A DNA stretch of 64,000 nucleotides, from contig OW028584.1 of assembly GCA_932294295.1 (NCBI GenBank), forward strand, positions 21,173,638 through 21,237,637, read 5' to 3'. Position numbers and translations under genes: made by a program. This DNA is from Alitta virens. Lineage: Eukaryota; Annelida; Polychaeta; Phyllodocida; Nereididae. How positions within the stretch are numbered: the first letter of the stretch is position 1; the number at the start of each line of letters is the position of its first letter. Below are positions 11,929 to 22,601 of the stretch, in pieces. The notes under the pieces were generated by a model, which saw only the letters and a list, made by a program, of their open reading frames with translations, was not told where the DNA came from and did no database searches.

Positions 11929-12660
11929 TACTGCAATGCAAACTGACAGATTTTACCTTAGGCAATATTATAATGTGCTATACTTTTTCAATTCTTTATT
12001 GTCTGTAGATTTTACCTTGCAATTAACCTGTATTACACTTACAATGGTTGTGCTAAACGGAGTGAGCTGTCCACCTGTTGACATTGCATTAGAACCATTT
12101 AGAAGCATCTGTTGAATGCTGATCAGCTACACTGCTGTCCATCCACGGGACTATATCTGATTTTTTTGTGGACTCTCAATGTATACATCATTTAGTATAG
12201 TACCAATTCATTTGCTGTAGTCGTTGCGGTAGTGTTCGTGTGTTATTGTGTGGTTGCATACTATACCCTGTCAGAGTTGTAAACTAGGTGCCACTGAACA
12301 CATTTTTGTAACGCCGTAACGTAACGTTTATATAACACATGCTATCCTATATGTTAGAAATGGAAAAACAATATAACATTTTTTGTTTGTTAATCTCAAT
12401 TGAGGTTACTTAATATGCATATCCAAATGATCGTAGATATGTATACTGACACTCATTGTTAATGAAGATTCAAATACCTGGGTACATTTAACCCACTGAC
12501 AAGTGACTCACTCAATAGTATACATTGTTATTCATTAAATCAAATGTACCATGTACCATTGCACTCTTTCTTGAAACTATTGCAAGCATTATTTGTTTGT
12601 TTGCTTGCTTGCTTGTTTGTTTATTGATTGATTGTTTACTTATGATGTTATTTGTTTCAG
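11929..12660. other. Upstream intron sequence of the acidic gene
   Basis: No exon is evident here. The end contains a TTTG/CTTG run (12593-12622) and a pyrimidine-rich stretch ending in TTATTTGTTTCAG, which is a good 3' splice site directly before the exon at 12661. Confidence 0.55.
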
Positions 12661-12748
12661 AAGAGGAGCTGGATGGGGACACAGGAAGTGGAGAGGACAC
12701 AAGTACTGAAGACAGTGATGACGATGAAGGCTCAACTGATGATGAAGG
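12661..12748 (+). CDS. Internal exon of an unidentified gene with acidic C terminus
   Basis: This 88-base exon lies between a strong acceptor (TTATTTGTTTCAG) and a GG/GTAGAT donor. It reads E-E-L-D-G-D-T-G-S-G-E-D and then a Thr/Ser/Asp/Glu-rich stretch ending D-D-E-G. It enters with two bases of a split codon and leaves with two. The exon at 21423 supplies exactly one base to restore the frame, so the two join without a shift. The long acidic Ser/Asp/Glu tract suggests a disordered C-terminal tail of a nuclear or cytosolic protein. The folded part must lie upstream of the window, so I do not name the gene. Base composition here is clearly unlike the surrounding AT-rich intron. Confidence 0.65.
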
Positions 12749-12875
12749 GTAGATTATTTATTCATGATTTCAATTCATTTCCACAACAACAAAATTGAAA
12801 GGAGAAGAAATGTCTCTTTTTTTTTGCCAATTTTGTTTTACTTTTCTTGATAAAAACCTTACCATTGAATAATAT

Positions 12876-12972
12876 CCCAGATAGCATTCCAGATTGTATC
12901 GACGTTGGCGCAATGTCGCGACGTCAAAACGATATAGAAATGACGCTGGCCCGATTTGGAATGCTATCTGGG
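12876..12972. mobile_element. CCCAGATAGCA small TIR element, copy 3 (97 bp)
   Basis: The ends CCCAGATAGCATTCCAGATT and the reverse complement of GATTTGGAATGCTATCTGGG form a near-perfect 20-bp inverted pair, making this the best-preserved copy. The interior (CGACGTTGGCGCAATGTCGC) is also partly palindromic. It ends directly next to the target duplication of the larger element that follows. Confidence 0.75.
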
Positions 12973-13696
12973 ATGTCATTTAGCCCTGAAGACCCCTGTG
13001 TGTTAGCACAGGGGTCATAAGTCGTCCCATTGACACATCTTGAGATTCTGACTTACCTTCAGGAGATTTCTTCTTAAATAAAATATATGATATGTAGGAC
13101 AATGAGAGTTCATATAATTATTCCTGAGATGTTTTGCTGCTGATAGCACTATATTTGATTATCATACAAAGACAGCAGAGGAAAGGAAACAACTTTAAAG
13201 AAAAATTCTCTTTCATGTCCATAATCGGCCATTCTACATTGTTTAGCCTGCATTGGCTTACAGCTGTCCTGATTGGCTAATGAAAGTGAAAGTAGTCTCT
13301 TGTGACGTCATCAGTTGTGACGCCACCAAGCCATGCTGCCAGTTCATTGGGTTCACTGGGTTAAATGTGCTAGCATGAAAAGATTTAATATAGGCCTAAT
13401 GTCTGCAACAATCACTTGTTATAAACTGTTACAATGTATGTGTGAACTGTAATTGCATTTTTAGGGTGGGGGGGGGGATTTGCTAATTCCAAATGTAGGT
13501 CACACAATCGTGCCTCTTGCACCAATATCTCCTATGTGAAAGTCTCTGCAAGACTGGTGATGACGTCATTGCTCTGTGACGTTACCATCTTTGCATACAA
13601 TACCACAACTTTCGCTTTTGCTGGCCAATCAGACAAAGCTTCTCTTAAGCCCCCCTCTCACATACCCGGTTTTGCCGTAGTGAAGCCGTAGTATGA

Positions 13697-15667
13697 CGTA
13701 ACGGTTACGCAACGCGATTCTCGGCTCCAACCCGACGGCTACCCGTGGATACCCGGCGATACCCGTCGAGTCAGTCCTGGGACTCGTGGCCAAGCTGGGA
13801 TACCTGGCGCCGGTAGCCGGAAATTCAATTGCGTGCATTGAATTCCTGTGGCAAAATCGCGGGTGTCCAAAAGTAAACAGTTACTCCTACAACTCGGCGG
13901 ATTACCCCTCGAAGTCGTCGAGTCACCCCTGGAGGCCGTCGAGTCACTCGACGACTTGGACGGGTTTCCCGTCGCTAATTTTAGGCGTAGTGAACACGAC
14001 GGCTTGTTCAGGGCTAGTAGGAGTAACTCGACGAGTAGTAGGAGTAACTCGACGGCTTCCAGGAGTAACCCGTCGAGTTGTAGGAGTATCTCGCCGACTG
14101 CTACCAGCGTCAGCGTAGGCAGGGAGAAGGGTTGTATATACTTTAAAAGGCTGCTGCTCCCCTAATATTAGTCCGATTTTCGTCAAATAAGACTGAATTA
14201 TAGTATAGTTCATACTGATTCCATACATGTTTTCGGATCGTAAATAGACCAAATATTAAGCGAGATATTCGACTGAGAAGGCAGGGAGGCGGCAAACACT
14301 GGTGCTCCCAGAAGCGTCCGCGCCCGGACTGTATTAATGCAGAAAGCTGAGCACTACTTTAAAAAGCTGCTGCTCCCTTAATGTTAGTCCGATTTTCTTC
14401 AAATAAATACTGAATTGTAGTATAGTTCATACTAAATCCATACATGTTTTCGGATCGAAAATAGACCAAATATTAAGCGAGATATACTATATTATATAAT
14501 AAGCAAATAAATCTATCTGTCTCTCTAAACTAAATATCTACATTTTTGCCCAGTATGCCTTATTAATTTTCCTCACCTTATCTATTATATAATGCCATGA
14601 TGCAAGATGTACAAAGGGTGCTGGACTGATGCTTTTCTCTTTTGGCATTTTTAAAGTGTACACAATCAAATAGTTTTGACCATCATATATACAATGTTTG
14701 GATGAGCTTTATTGCAATTCATTTCTACTCATTCTGCCAACTGGCCAATGGGAAGGACTTTTCCTTGGGTTTTGTAAAAGTCAATTAACCTATATATGTA
14801 ATAGCAATCTGCCGTGACCGTTATGTCAATTGCTATTAGCATTTTGAATGTTACAAAGAATAAGGGGAAATCATGCATTTTCATCATTGATAACAAGCTT
14901 TAATTGAAATTCTGAATTGCAACTGATTCCTGTTTATTATGCATATTAAAGAGGGAGATTGTCTATAATTTGTTTTGATCATGGATGGAACATGCAATAT
15001 AAATTTTAATTCCAGCTGGATTATTTTCAGAAACAACAACAAGAACGAAATATTAATAATTTATATAAAATGAAATAAATATATAAAATGATTACTCTAA
15101 CTAGAGTATATCTATCTATAGATAGTTTCTATCATTGTTTTATTTTCATTTTTTATTGATTATGATTCAATGAATTATTGATAGTAACATATTATTAGGT
15201 GAAGATCTTATAACTATCTGTCTATCTACATATCTATACTCTATGAGGTATTACTAACTTTATTAACAAGAATATTCTTGTTTGTGCCTAGTATACTCCA
15301 TTAATTTTCCCCCTTAACTATTATATAAATTTTACACATTTCCCTGAACAACTCAGTCTTTATTTGACGAAAATCGGACTAATATTAGGGGAGCAACAGC
15401 CTTTTAGTGTATATACAACCCTCCCTGCCTTGGCCTATTCCTTGGCCTTAATTTAAGAAACAGCTCTAATTTTGGCTTGGCCTTCTCACCTGACTTTCTT
15501 TAACTTAAAGACGTTGTTCTTTAACTCACCTGAAGATGTTTGACAGTGCAAAACTTCAACTTGCAATTACTTGGCTTCTATACATGATAGAACAATGCGG
15601 TGTTTTTCTAATTAGTTCATTTGCAACATTCTTAACATCTATAGACTGTATTGATACAGTCCAGGCG
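13697..15667 (+). repeat. Tandem duplication, unit 1 (1,971 bp)
   Basis: Every landmark in this unit recurs exactly 1,971 bases later: CGTAACGG at 13697 and 15668, and the 110-residue open frames at 13786 and 15757 translate identically. I found no difference in the segments I compared. The breakpoints share only CG (GACGTAACGG against GCGCGTAACGG). Confidence 0.9.
13905..14100 (+). repeat. Subterminal GTCGAGT / GGAGTAACTCGACG cluster (left)
   Basis: About ten variants of CGTCGAGT or ACTCGACG occur in both orientations, in words such as GTAGGAGTAACTCGACG. Similar words already appear at 13730-13780, and the right end of the element has the related array at 18690-18870. Clustered short repeats just inside transposon ends commonly serve as transposase binding sites; that role is inferred. 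The cluster recurs at 15876-16071 in unit 2 of the duplication. Confidence 0.65.
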
Positions 15668-17638
15668 CGTAACGGTTACGCAACGCGATTCTCGGCTCCA
15701 ACCCGACGGCTACCCGTGGATACCCGGCGATACCCGTCGAGTCAGTCCTGGGACTCGTGGCCAAGCTGGGATACCTGGCGCCGGTAGCCGGAAATTCAAT
15801 TGCGTGCATTGAATTCCTGTGGCAAAATCGCGGGTGTCCAAAAGTAAACAGTTACTCCTACAACTCGGCGGATTACCCCTCGAAGTCGTCGAGTCACCCC
15901 TGGAGGCCGTCGAGTCACTCGACGACTTGGACGGGTTTCCCGTCGCTAATTTTAGGCGTAGTGAACACGACGGCTTGTTCAGGGCTAGTAGGAGTAACTC
16001 GACGAGTAGTAGGAGTAACTCGACGGCTTCCAGGAGTAACCCGTCGAGTTGTAGGAGTATCTCGCCGACTGCTACCAGCGTCAGCGTAGGCAGGGAGAAG
16101 GGTTGTATATACTTTAAAAGGCTGCTGCTCCCCTAATATTAGTCCGATTTTCGTCAAATAAGACTGAATTATAGTATAGTTCATACTGATTCCATACATG
16201 TTTTCGGATCGTAAATAGACCAAATATTAAGCGAGATATTCGACTGAGAAGGCAGGGAGGCGGCAAACACTGGTGCTCCCAGAAGCGTCCGCGCCCGGAC
16301 TGTATTAATGCAGAAAGCTGAGCACTACTTTAAAAAGCTGCTGCTCCCTTAATGTTAGTCCGATTTTCTTCAAATAAATACTGAATTGTAGTATAGTTCA
16401 TACTAAATCCATACATGTTTTCGGATCGAAAATAGACCAAATATTAAGCGAGATATACTATATTATATAATAAGCAAATAAATCTATCTGTCTCTCTAAA
16501 CTAAATATCTACATTTTTGCCCAGTATGCCTTATTAATTTTCCTCACCTTATCTATTATATAATGCCATGATGCAAGATGTACAAAGGGTGCTGGACTGA
16601 TGCTTTTCTCTTTTGGCATTTTTAAAGTGTACACAATCAAATAGTTTTGACCATCATATATACAATGTTTGGATGAGCTTTATTGCAATTCATTTCTACT
16701 CATTCTGCCAACTGGCCAATGGGAAGGACTTTTCCTTGGGTTTTGTAAAAGTCAATTAACCTATATATGTAATAGCAATCTGCCGTGACCGTTATGTCAA
16801 TTGCTATTAGCATTTTGAATGTTACAAAGAATAAGGGGAAATCATGCATTTTCATCATTGATAACAAGCTTTAATTGAAATTCTGAATTGCAACTGATTC
16901 CTGTTTATTATGCATATTAAAGAGGGAGATTGTCTATAATTTGTTTTGATCATGGATGGAACATGCAATATAAATTTTAATTCCAGCTGGATTATTTTCA
17001 GAAACAACAACAAGAACGAAATATTAATAATTTATATAAAATGAAATAAATATATAAAATGATTACTCTAACTAGAGTATATCTATCTATAGATAGTTTC
17101 TATCATTGTTTTATTTTCATTTTTTATTGATTATGATTCAATGAATTATTGATAGTAACATATTATTAGGTGAAGATCTTATAACTATCTGTCTATCTAC
17201 ATATCTATACTCTATGAGGTATTACTAACTTTATTAACAAGAATATTCTTGTTTGTGCCTAGTATACTCCATTAATTTTCCCCCTTAACTATTATATAAA
17301 TTTTACACATTTCCCTGAACAACTCAGTCTTTATTTGACGAAAATCGGACTAATATTAGGGGAGCAACAGCCTTTTAGTGTATATACAACCCTCCCTGCC
17401 TTGGCCTATTCCTTGGCCTTAATTTAAGAAACAGCTCTAATTTTGGCTTGGCCTTCTCACCTGACTTTCTTTAACTTAAAGACGTTGTTCTTTAACTCAC
17501 CTGAAGATGTTTGACAGTGCAAAACTTCAACTTGCAATTACTTGGCTTCTATACATGATAGAACAATGCGGTGTTTTTCTAATTAGTTCATTTGCAACAT
17601 TCTTAACATCTATAGACTGTATTGATACAGTCCAGGCG
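15668..17638 (+). repeat. Tandem duplication, unit 2 (1,971 bp)
   Basis: Repeats 13697-15667 with no difference noticed. After unit 2 the sequence continues GCGGACGTTTGCGGGAGC instead of returning to GTAACGG, so the array has exactly two units. Perfect identity means either a very recent duplication or an assembly artefact. Confidence 0.9.
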
Positions 17639-18194
17639 CGGACGTTTGCGGGAGCACCACTGTTTGCCTCCGCCAACCTAGCTGCCTTCTCATACAAATA
17701 TCTCACTTAATATTTGGTCTATTTTCGATCCAAAAAAACGTATGGAATCCGTATGAACTATACTACAATTCAGTGCTTATTTGACGAAAATCGGACTAAT
17801 ATTAGGGGAGCAGCAGCCTTTTAAAGTATATAAAACAATCAGTAAAAAATGAAAATAAAACAATGATAACATTGTAAGACATGAGCTATCATAACATAAG
17901 TAATTCAATTCACTTAGCCAAATGTAAAGAAGTCCTTCACTAAGGTTAATTGTCATTAGTCAATTGCAATTAACCTGGATTACATGTCCTATTCAATTCA
18001 CAATTAAAAAGAATCCACTTTGAACATCACACATATCTGAGTGTCAATTGTCATTTAGTATAACGGTCATAATGAATTGTATATAGTCTGATTTTCGTCA
18101 AACAAAATGTATATAATAGATAAGGTGAGGAAAATTAATGGAGTATACTAGGCAAAAACAAGAATATTCTTGTAAAAAACATTAATCTCTGTTC

Positions 18195-18345
18195 TTTAAT
18201 GTAGATAGTTAGATAGTTAGATAGTTAGATAGTTAGATATGTAGATATGTAGATATGTAGATATGTAGATAGATATGTAGATATGTAGATATGTAGATAT
18301 GTAGATATGTAGATATGTAGATATGTAGATAGATAGTTTAGAGAG
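18195..18345 (+). repeat. GATAGTTA / GATATGTA microsatellite
   Basis: An array of TAGATAGT and then TAGATATG octamers, inside the 5.3-kb element. Confidence 0.95.
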
Positions 18346-18687
18346 ACAGATAGATTTTCGATCCGAAAACACGTATGGAATCAGTATGAACTATACTACA
18401 ATCTAGTATTATTTGACGAAAATCGGACTAATATTAAATTGAGGGAGCATTGATACAGTCCGGGCGCGGACGTGTGCGGGAGCACCACTGTTTGCCTCCG
18501 CCAACCTAGCTGCCTTCTCAGACAAATAACTCGCTTAATATTTGGTATATTTTCGATCCAAAAATACGTATGGAATCCGTATGAGCTATACTACAATTCA
18601 GTGCTTATTTGACGAGAATCGGACTTATATTAGGGGAGCCGGATTACTCCTGGAAGCCGTCGAGTTACTCCTACTACCCGTCGGCTT

Positions 18688-18870
18688 ACTTCTAATGACC
18701 CGTAGAACCCTCCGAGTGACCCGTAGAACCCTCCGAGTGACCCGTAGAACCCGCCGAGTGAACCGTAGAACCCACCGAGTCACCCACCGAGTCACCCGTA
18801 GAACCCACCGAGTCACCCGTAGAACCCGCCGAGTCACCCGTAGAACCCGCCGAGTCACCCGTAGAACCCT
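18688..18870 (-). repeat. Subterminal array of 15- to 21-bp repeats (right)
   Basis: About ten copies of the words CCGAGTGACCCGTAGAACCC or CCGAGTCACCCGTAGAACC in tandem, 100 to 290 bases inside the right inverted end. The core CCGAGT/ACCCGT is related to the left cluster (GTCGAGT). The frames open through it on both strands are repeat artefacts. Confidence 0.8.
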
Positions 18871-19251
18871 TTTTGCCGCCAGAATGCGTCGCCAACCCGG
18901 CGAAAAAAGCTGTTGCATAACCATTACGTCATACTACGGCTTCACTAGGCAAAACCGGCTATGTGAGAGGGGGGCTTTAGCCATATGCCCCAATGTATAA
19001 GAAAAAATATCTCTTCAATGGACTTCACACCATTATTTCATAATGTTACAGATGGCGTTGATTGATCATTTTATGTGCTATCAGCAGATACTTTTGTCTA
19101 TTATCCACCCATGTAACTACTGTTGGCCTAAGTTATATGGGAAAATAGTTATTCCATTTCTCCCAAACCCTGTCTTCAGAATCTCAAGATTTTTCAATGG
19201 GATGAACCGTGACCCATGCTCTCACATGGGTCTCCGGGGCTAGATGTCATT

Positions 19252-21245
19252 AAGGTTAAAGTATTGAAAATATGTTGAAGTTATGAGGTTTGTCGAAAAA
19301 CTAAACTGGTTACATGTAGGTAATTGAGGTTAAAAGACAGTGGAACCTACTCCGACTAAATCGACACGTCAGCATGATGTCGGGTGATGTTGATACGATG
19401 TTGTAAAACAACTCTTGCCCAATGGGGAGATAGAGTAGCAGAGCCTACAGGGGGCACTACCACCATAGCAAATAATAGGATATTAAAATGAGGTCACTAC
19501 ACCATTGTTGCATGGATGACGTCACAATATAGATGACGTCACTAAACAATACTTATTTATACAATACTTATACTATGGTCTCAGTGACCTCTGGTTGTAC
19601 TTTTTCTCCCCATTTGGAATGCTATCTGAGTAGTGTAATGTCTCTGAGAGGAGAGTACCAGACCTGGGAATCGAGTGAATCTGGAGTCATTTTGGTGCAG
19701 AATCAAACCCAGGACCTCTTGGTTCGAGAGTAATATAATGCCCCGCTAACAATGTTACATCCTCCCCTCCTTAGATGACTCACAAGCCCTCGTGTGCAGC
19801 GCTTTCACTAAAAGAACCCCTCCTCCAGTGCTGCTGCCACCATGCAATTTCATCTGGGCAGCTCTTGTACACAGTTACACTTGCAATAATGAACTGCCTT
19901 GGGTGCTTTATTTTCAGGAATTGGGGTGGAAAGGTCTTTAATGCGAAGTAAATTACAATGGTGGAAATAGAAAAATAAGTTTTGAGGAATTTTACATGAA
20001 AGGACTAAAGGTCCAACATACATTATTCTTTACTTTATTGGAATAGTGTGTTCTATTTACTCGTTCTTCTATCTCTACTGTGTTCTTTGGAAAACGTGTG
20101 TCCGTGTACAGTCACACCCATTCGAAAGGGACGAACAGGCTATTATAGTGTCTTTACCCTAACAACTAAGTAGGTAAACGTGTGTCATTATCTGTGGATG
20201 ACCTTCACGTAGCTGTGAAACACAGAAGGTCAAAAGAAAAACCTGAAAGGTCAAACGGGGTCTATCCTGTTTGCTTTCTTGGTCTTAGAATGCCTTTGAC
20301 CATTGCCTTTGTGCATCGAGAGACATCTCTGCAATTTGTCATTGGTAATCTTTGGTACTTTTTCCATCAATGCTTTTAGTAAATACAATAATCAAATTAA
20401 TAGCTCTCCCACCAGAGGGGGGAGAGCTTTTGGTATCACCTCGATTTCGGTAGATGTCGCCTCCTTGGTGATGTTGCCTTTCCCGCCAATCGTATTCCAA
20501 ATGAAAACAGCAGTTAGCAGCTGTATTTCGCAGTGCCGCTCGGTATGTATACAGATTATGTTCAATTGCAGCCTCCTGTTACTTGTGGGCTTGATTCATT
20601 TCTGAGGTACCTATTGCTCTTTTTCGATGACCGCATGCGTTTCTTTGGATCTTTGCGTCCTCGGGTGATTCCGTGAACGATCGCCTAATTCCGTCTAGTC
20701 TCGTGTGTATGATGTCTTCATGGGAATCCCTCCAGTGGGGAAAGCCTATGTTGCCATTTAGCACCCATGTATGGCTTCGTGGCTGAGCATGTACTTAGAT
20801 TTTGCGGTAATAAAGCCTCAAAGTGTCTTTGCTGCTAAGGGCAGACCTCCGCACATCCCATGTGCATTTTAGTTTCTATTTTTGTTCAGATTGATTTTAA
20901 TCCCAAGGATTAATAAAACAATGCATATTTAAGTTGGCCTATATTGTTACCAGATGACCTGCTTCTGTCTGTTGTGCAAAAATATGCAAATAATTTAAAT
21001 TTTTCCTTTGTAAATTTCAATTTCAGTATTAAACTGCCATTAGTGTAAAACATAACTATGCATCCATACAGGAATTTTCACCTAAAAATCTATATTTGGG
21101 AATTTTTTAATCTTTCAGAATTACTTGGGAATTTAACTAAAGTACATTTTAACATTAGCATTGATTTATCTACTGCAAAGCTATTTTATTATGAAGCTTG
21201 GTTTTGTACAGCCAATTTCACAGACTTAGAAATTAAACTCCAGAG
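19252..21245. other. Intron sequence without a clear gene
   Basis: This is the remainder of the intron between the two acidic exons. Around 19360-19630 lie ends similar to the CCCAGATAGCA family (GTTGATACGATGTTG; GGAATGCTATCTGAG). A GC-richer block at 20400-20780 has a coding-like minus-strand frame of about 60 codons that lacks a convincing start or splice sites (see findings). An AGCTCTCCC/GGGAGAGCT hairpin lies at 20402-20428. Confidence 0.45.
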
Positions 21246-21333
21246 GACGTCATGTGAATTCAAGACTCCAATGGCTAAGGTATACCTGAGAAAGTTCCCC
21301 CAGCCAATGGGAGTCCTGAATTCACATGACGTC
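21246..21333. repeat. 88-bp fold-back repeat next to the terminal exon
   Basis: The left half GACGTCATGTGAATTCAAGA...CCAATGGCT is mirrored by AGCCAATGG...CTGAATTCACATGACGTC, with a spacer of about 25 bases. A diverged partner is at 4690-4770. The repeat ends 90 bases before the acceptor of the exon at 21423, so in the transcript it would fold into a stem close to that splice site. Confidence 0.75.
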
Positions 21334-21422
21334 ATTAGGAGTTTCGATTCCGACTCCATAAGAATTGTCTCCATACATCTGTTGTACGAATCCATTGTAA
21401 TTGTATAATTATTAAATTTCAG

Positions 21423-21537
21423 GGTTGAATTGACTTCTAGTGATGGTTCAAGCTCAAGTAGTGAAGAAGATAATGAAGAAGACGAAGAAGAAGAGGAAGA
21501 AGACCGAAGTACGATACAAGATGAACATAAAGTTTGA
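21423..21537 (+). CDS. Terminal exon of the unidentified acidic gene
   Basis: After the acceptor ATTAAATTTCAG the first base completes a Gly codon begun at 12747-12748. The frame then reads V-E-L-T-S-S-D-G, a Ser run, a long Glu/Asp tract and the end S-T-I-Q-D-E-H-K-V before TGA at 21535-21537. Together with the exon at 12661 it encodes an acidic tail of about 66 residues. The matching splice phase and the same residue bias in both exons are the main evidence. Possible AATAAA signals follow only at distance (for example 23526), so the 3' end is uncertain. No folded domain lies in the window, hence no name. Confidence 0.65.
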
Positions 21538-21687
21538 TAAAAATTGTGAAAAAGCACAGACTGTTGAATCTAAACTTGCTGAATTTTAAGTGTGATACTC
21601 ATGGGTCATGCTTACATGTTTTGTCATAATTATGATTATTGCAATGCGGTACACATGGGCTTATGATATTGTAGTGGTGTCACAGTG

Positions 21688-22010
21688 GAACCTCGCTATA
21701 AAGACCAATCTGAAGTCTACCTTATGTTTGAATGAAGCTACTCTATAATAGATGCACTCATAAATTAGTTATGTACATTAATTTATCACATTTTCAATAT
21801 TATATTGTGTAACTTGTGTTACCATGAGTCTTAAGAAACACATATTTTGGTGTATGTATGTGTGAGATTTAATTACTGAGGTCTTCATTGTGAATATATA
21901 ATATTCATAGACAATGACAGGAATGGACCAAAACTTGGTGGTATTATTAGTGATGTGGTCTTAATGATGAAGAGGTCTTCATGGTGAGGTGATATTGATA
22001 TTAATTGTGG
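21688..22010. repeat. CAGTGGAACCTCGCTATAAAGACC MITE-like relic
   Basis: It starts with CAGTGGAACCTCGCTATAAA and ends in words such as GTGGTCTTAATGATGAAG and GGTCTTCATGGTGAGGTG, which resemble the same end inverted. Related ends lie at 11141, 40720 and 52850. The form is like pogo/Tigger-type MITEs of invertebrates; I assign it with reserve. Confidence 0.5.
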
Positions 22011-22164
22011 AATAGTCACCAGACTGGATTCTGCTGTAATAATATGCTATTGAGCCTGAGTTCGGTAAAGAGTAACGTGGCAATATTATGAATGATGCTA
22101 TTTTATCATAAGCCTAGGTACACATGTGACTTTTCATGTTTTGTGGAGGTTTTGATGGAGTAGA

Positions 22165-22601
22165 GTCAAAACGGCCAACGACCAGAACTGCCACTCCCCA
22201 TGACGGCCAACTAGCCAAAACGGCCACCCCCCATAACGGTCAATCGACCAAAACGGCCAATTACCAGGACGGCCAACTCATGATCAGCATAACAAACACA
22301 CACCAATTATTCTATGTACAGTATTTATTTATAATAGCCCCGAAGTATATCAAGTTCAAACAGTCAAGCAAATCTTATGACCAGCTGCCAGAGGCAGACA
22401 TAATGATGAAATGATATGGTTTGGAGTCCACACCATGTTACACATTTACACCATGGCTGTGGCCCTGACTAAAAGCTGCAAATAGTACAATTGGCCGTTT
22501 TGGTAGGTGGCCGTTTTATCCTTTGGCCGTCTTGGTATGGTGGCCGTTTTTGCGATTGGCCGTCCTGGTATGTTGGCCGTTTTATATTTAGCCGTTTTGA
22601 C
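22165..22601. mobile_element. ACGGCCAA fold-back element split by a SINE fragment
   Basis: The left arm (22165-22280) is built of repeated ACGGCCAA/ACGGCCAC words separated by 8-12 bases. The right arm (22486-22601) has the same words inverted (TTGGCCGTTTTG). The outermost ends are GTCAAAACGGC and GCCGTTTTGAC. Between the arms is a piece of SINE S1 (22378-22455), so the element predates or captured that SINE. No coding capacity. Confidence 0.7.

Larger units (their letters stand above)
13648..18976. mobile_element. 5.3-kb non-autonomous TIR element with TTA target duplication
   Basis: The ends are long inverted repeats: AGCCCCCCTCTCACATAC at the left and the mirror of ATGTGAGAGGGGGGCT at the right. 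They match for about 70 bases through CCGTAGTATGACGTAA. TTA is directly outside both ends. A TTA/TAA target triplet is typical of PIF/Harbinger, but no transposase or Myb-like frame is present. The interior holds a 1,971-bp tandem duplication, clusters of GTCGAGT/CCGAGTCACCC repeats near both ends, and a recurring module (GAAAATCGGACTAATATTAG) in both orientations. The open frames here (Arg-Arg-Val-Thr or Ser-Arg-Ser-Asn repeats) are by-products of these short repeats. Confidence 0.75.
12973..19251. mobile_element. hAT-like non-autonomous element with 8-bp target duplication, carrying a second element
   Basis: ATGTCATT stands at 12973-12980 and again at 19244-19251. Between them the two ends are inverted copies: TAGCCCTGAAGACCC at 12981 against the reverse complement of GGGTCTCCGGGGCTAG ending 19243. 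The similarity continues inward for about 90 bases, including TCCCATTGA and ATCTTGAGATTCTGA, and again weakly at CTGCTGATAGCAC. An 8-bp target duplication is typical of the hAT superfamily. With the nested element at 13648-18976 removed, about 0.93 kb remains, without transposase. The whole sits in the intron between 12748 and 21423. Confidence 0.7.

Noticed and set aside
11606..11965. 119-codon minus-strand frame of L-S-I-Y repeats
   Set aside because: GATA/GATT microsatellite read in frame.
13786..16223. Frames of 102-110 codons that occur twice in identical form
   Set aside because: They lie in subterminal transposon repeats, consist of Arg/Thr/Ser repeat words, and are duplicated only because the DNA is.
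18542..19000. 152-codon frame with R-R-T-L-R-V-T repeats
   Set aside because: It is produced by the right-hand array of the 5.3-kb element and overlaps the transposon end.
20402..20428. GC-rich hairpin with following T run that resembles a bacterial terminator
   Set aside because: The window is eukaryotic and there is no transcription unit ending there.
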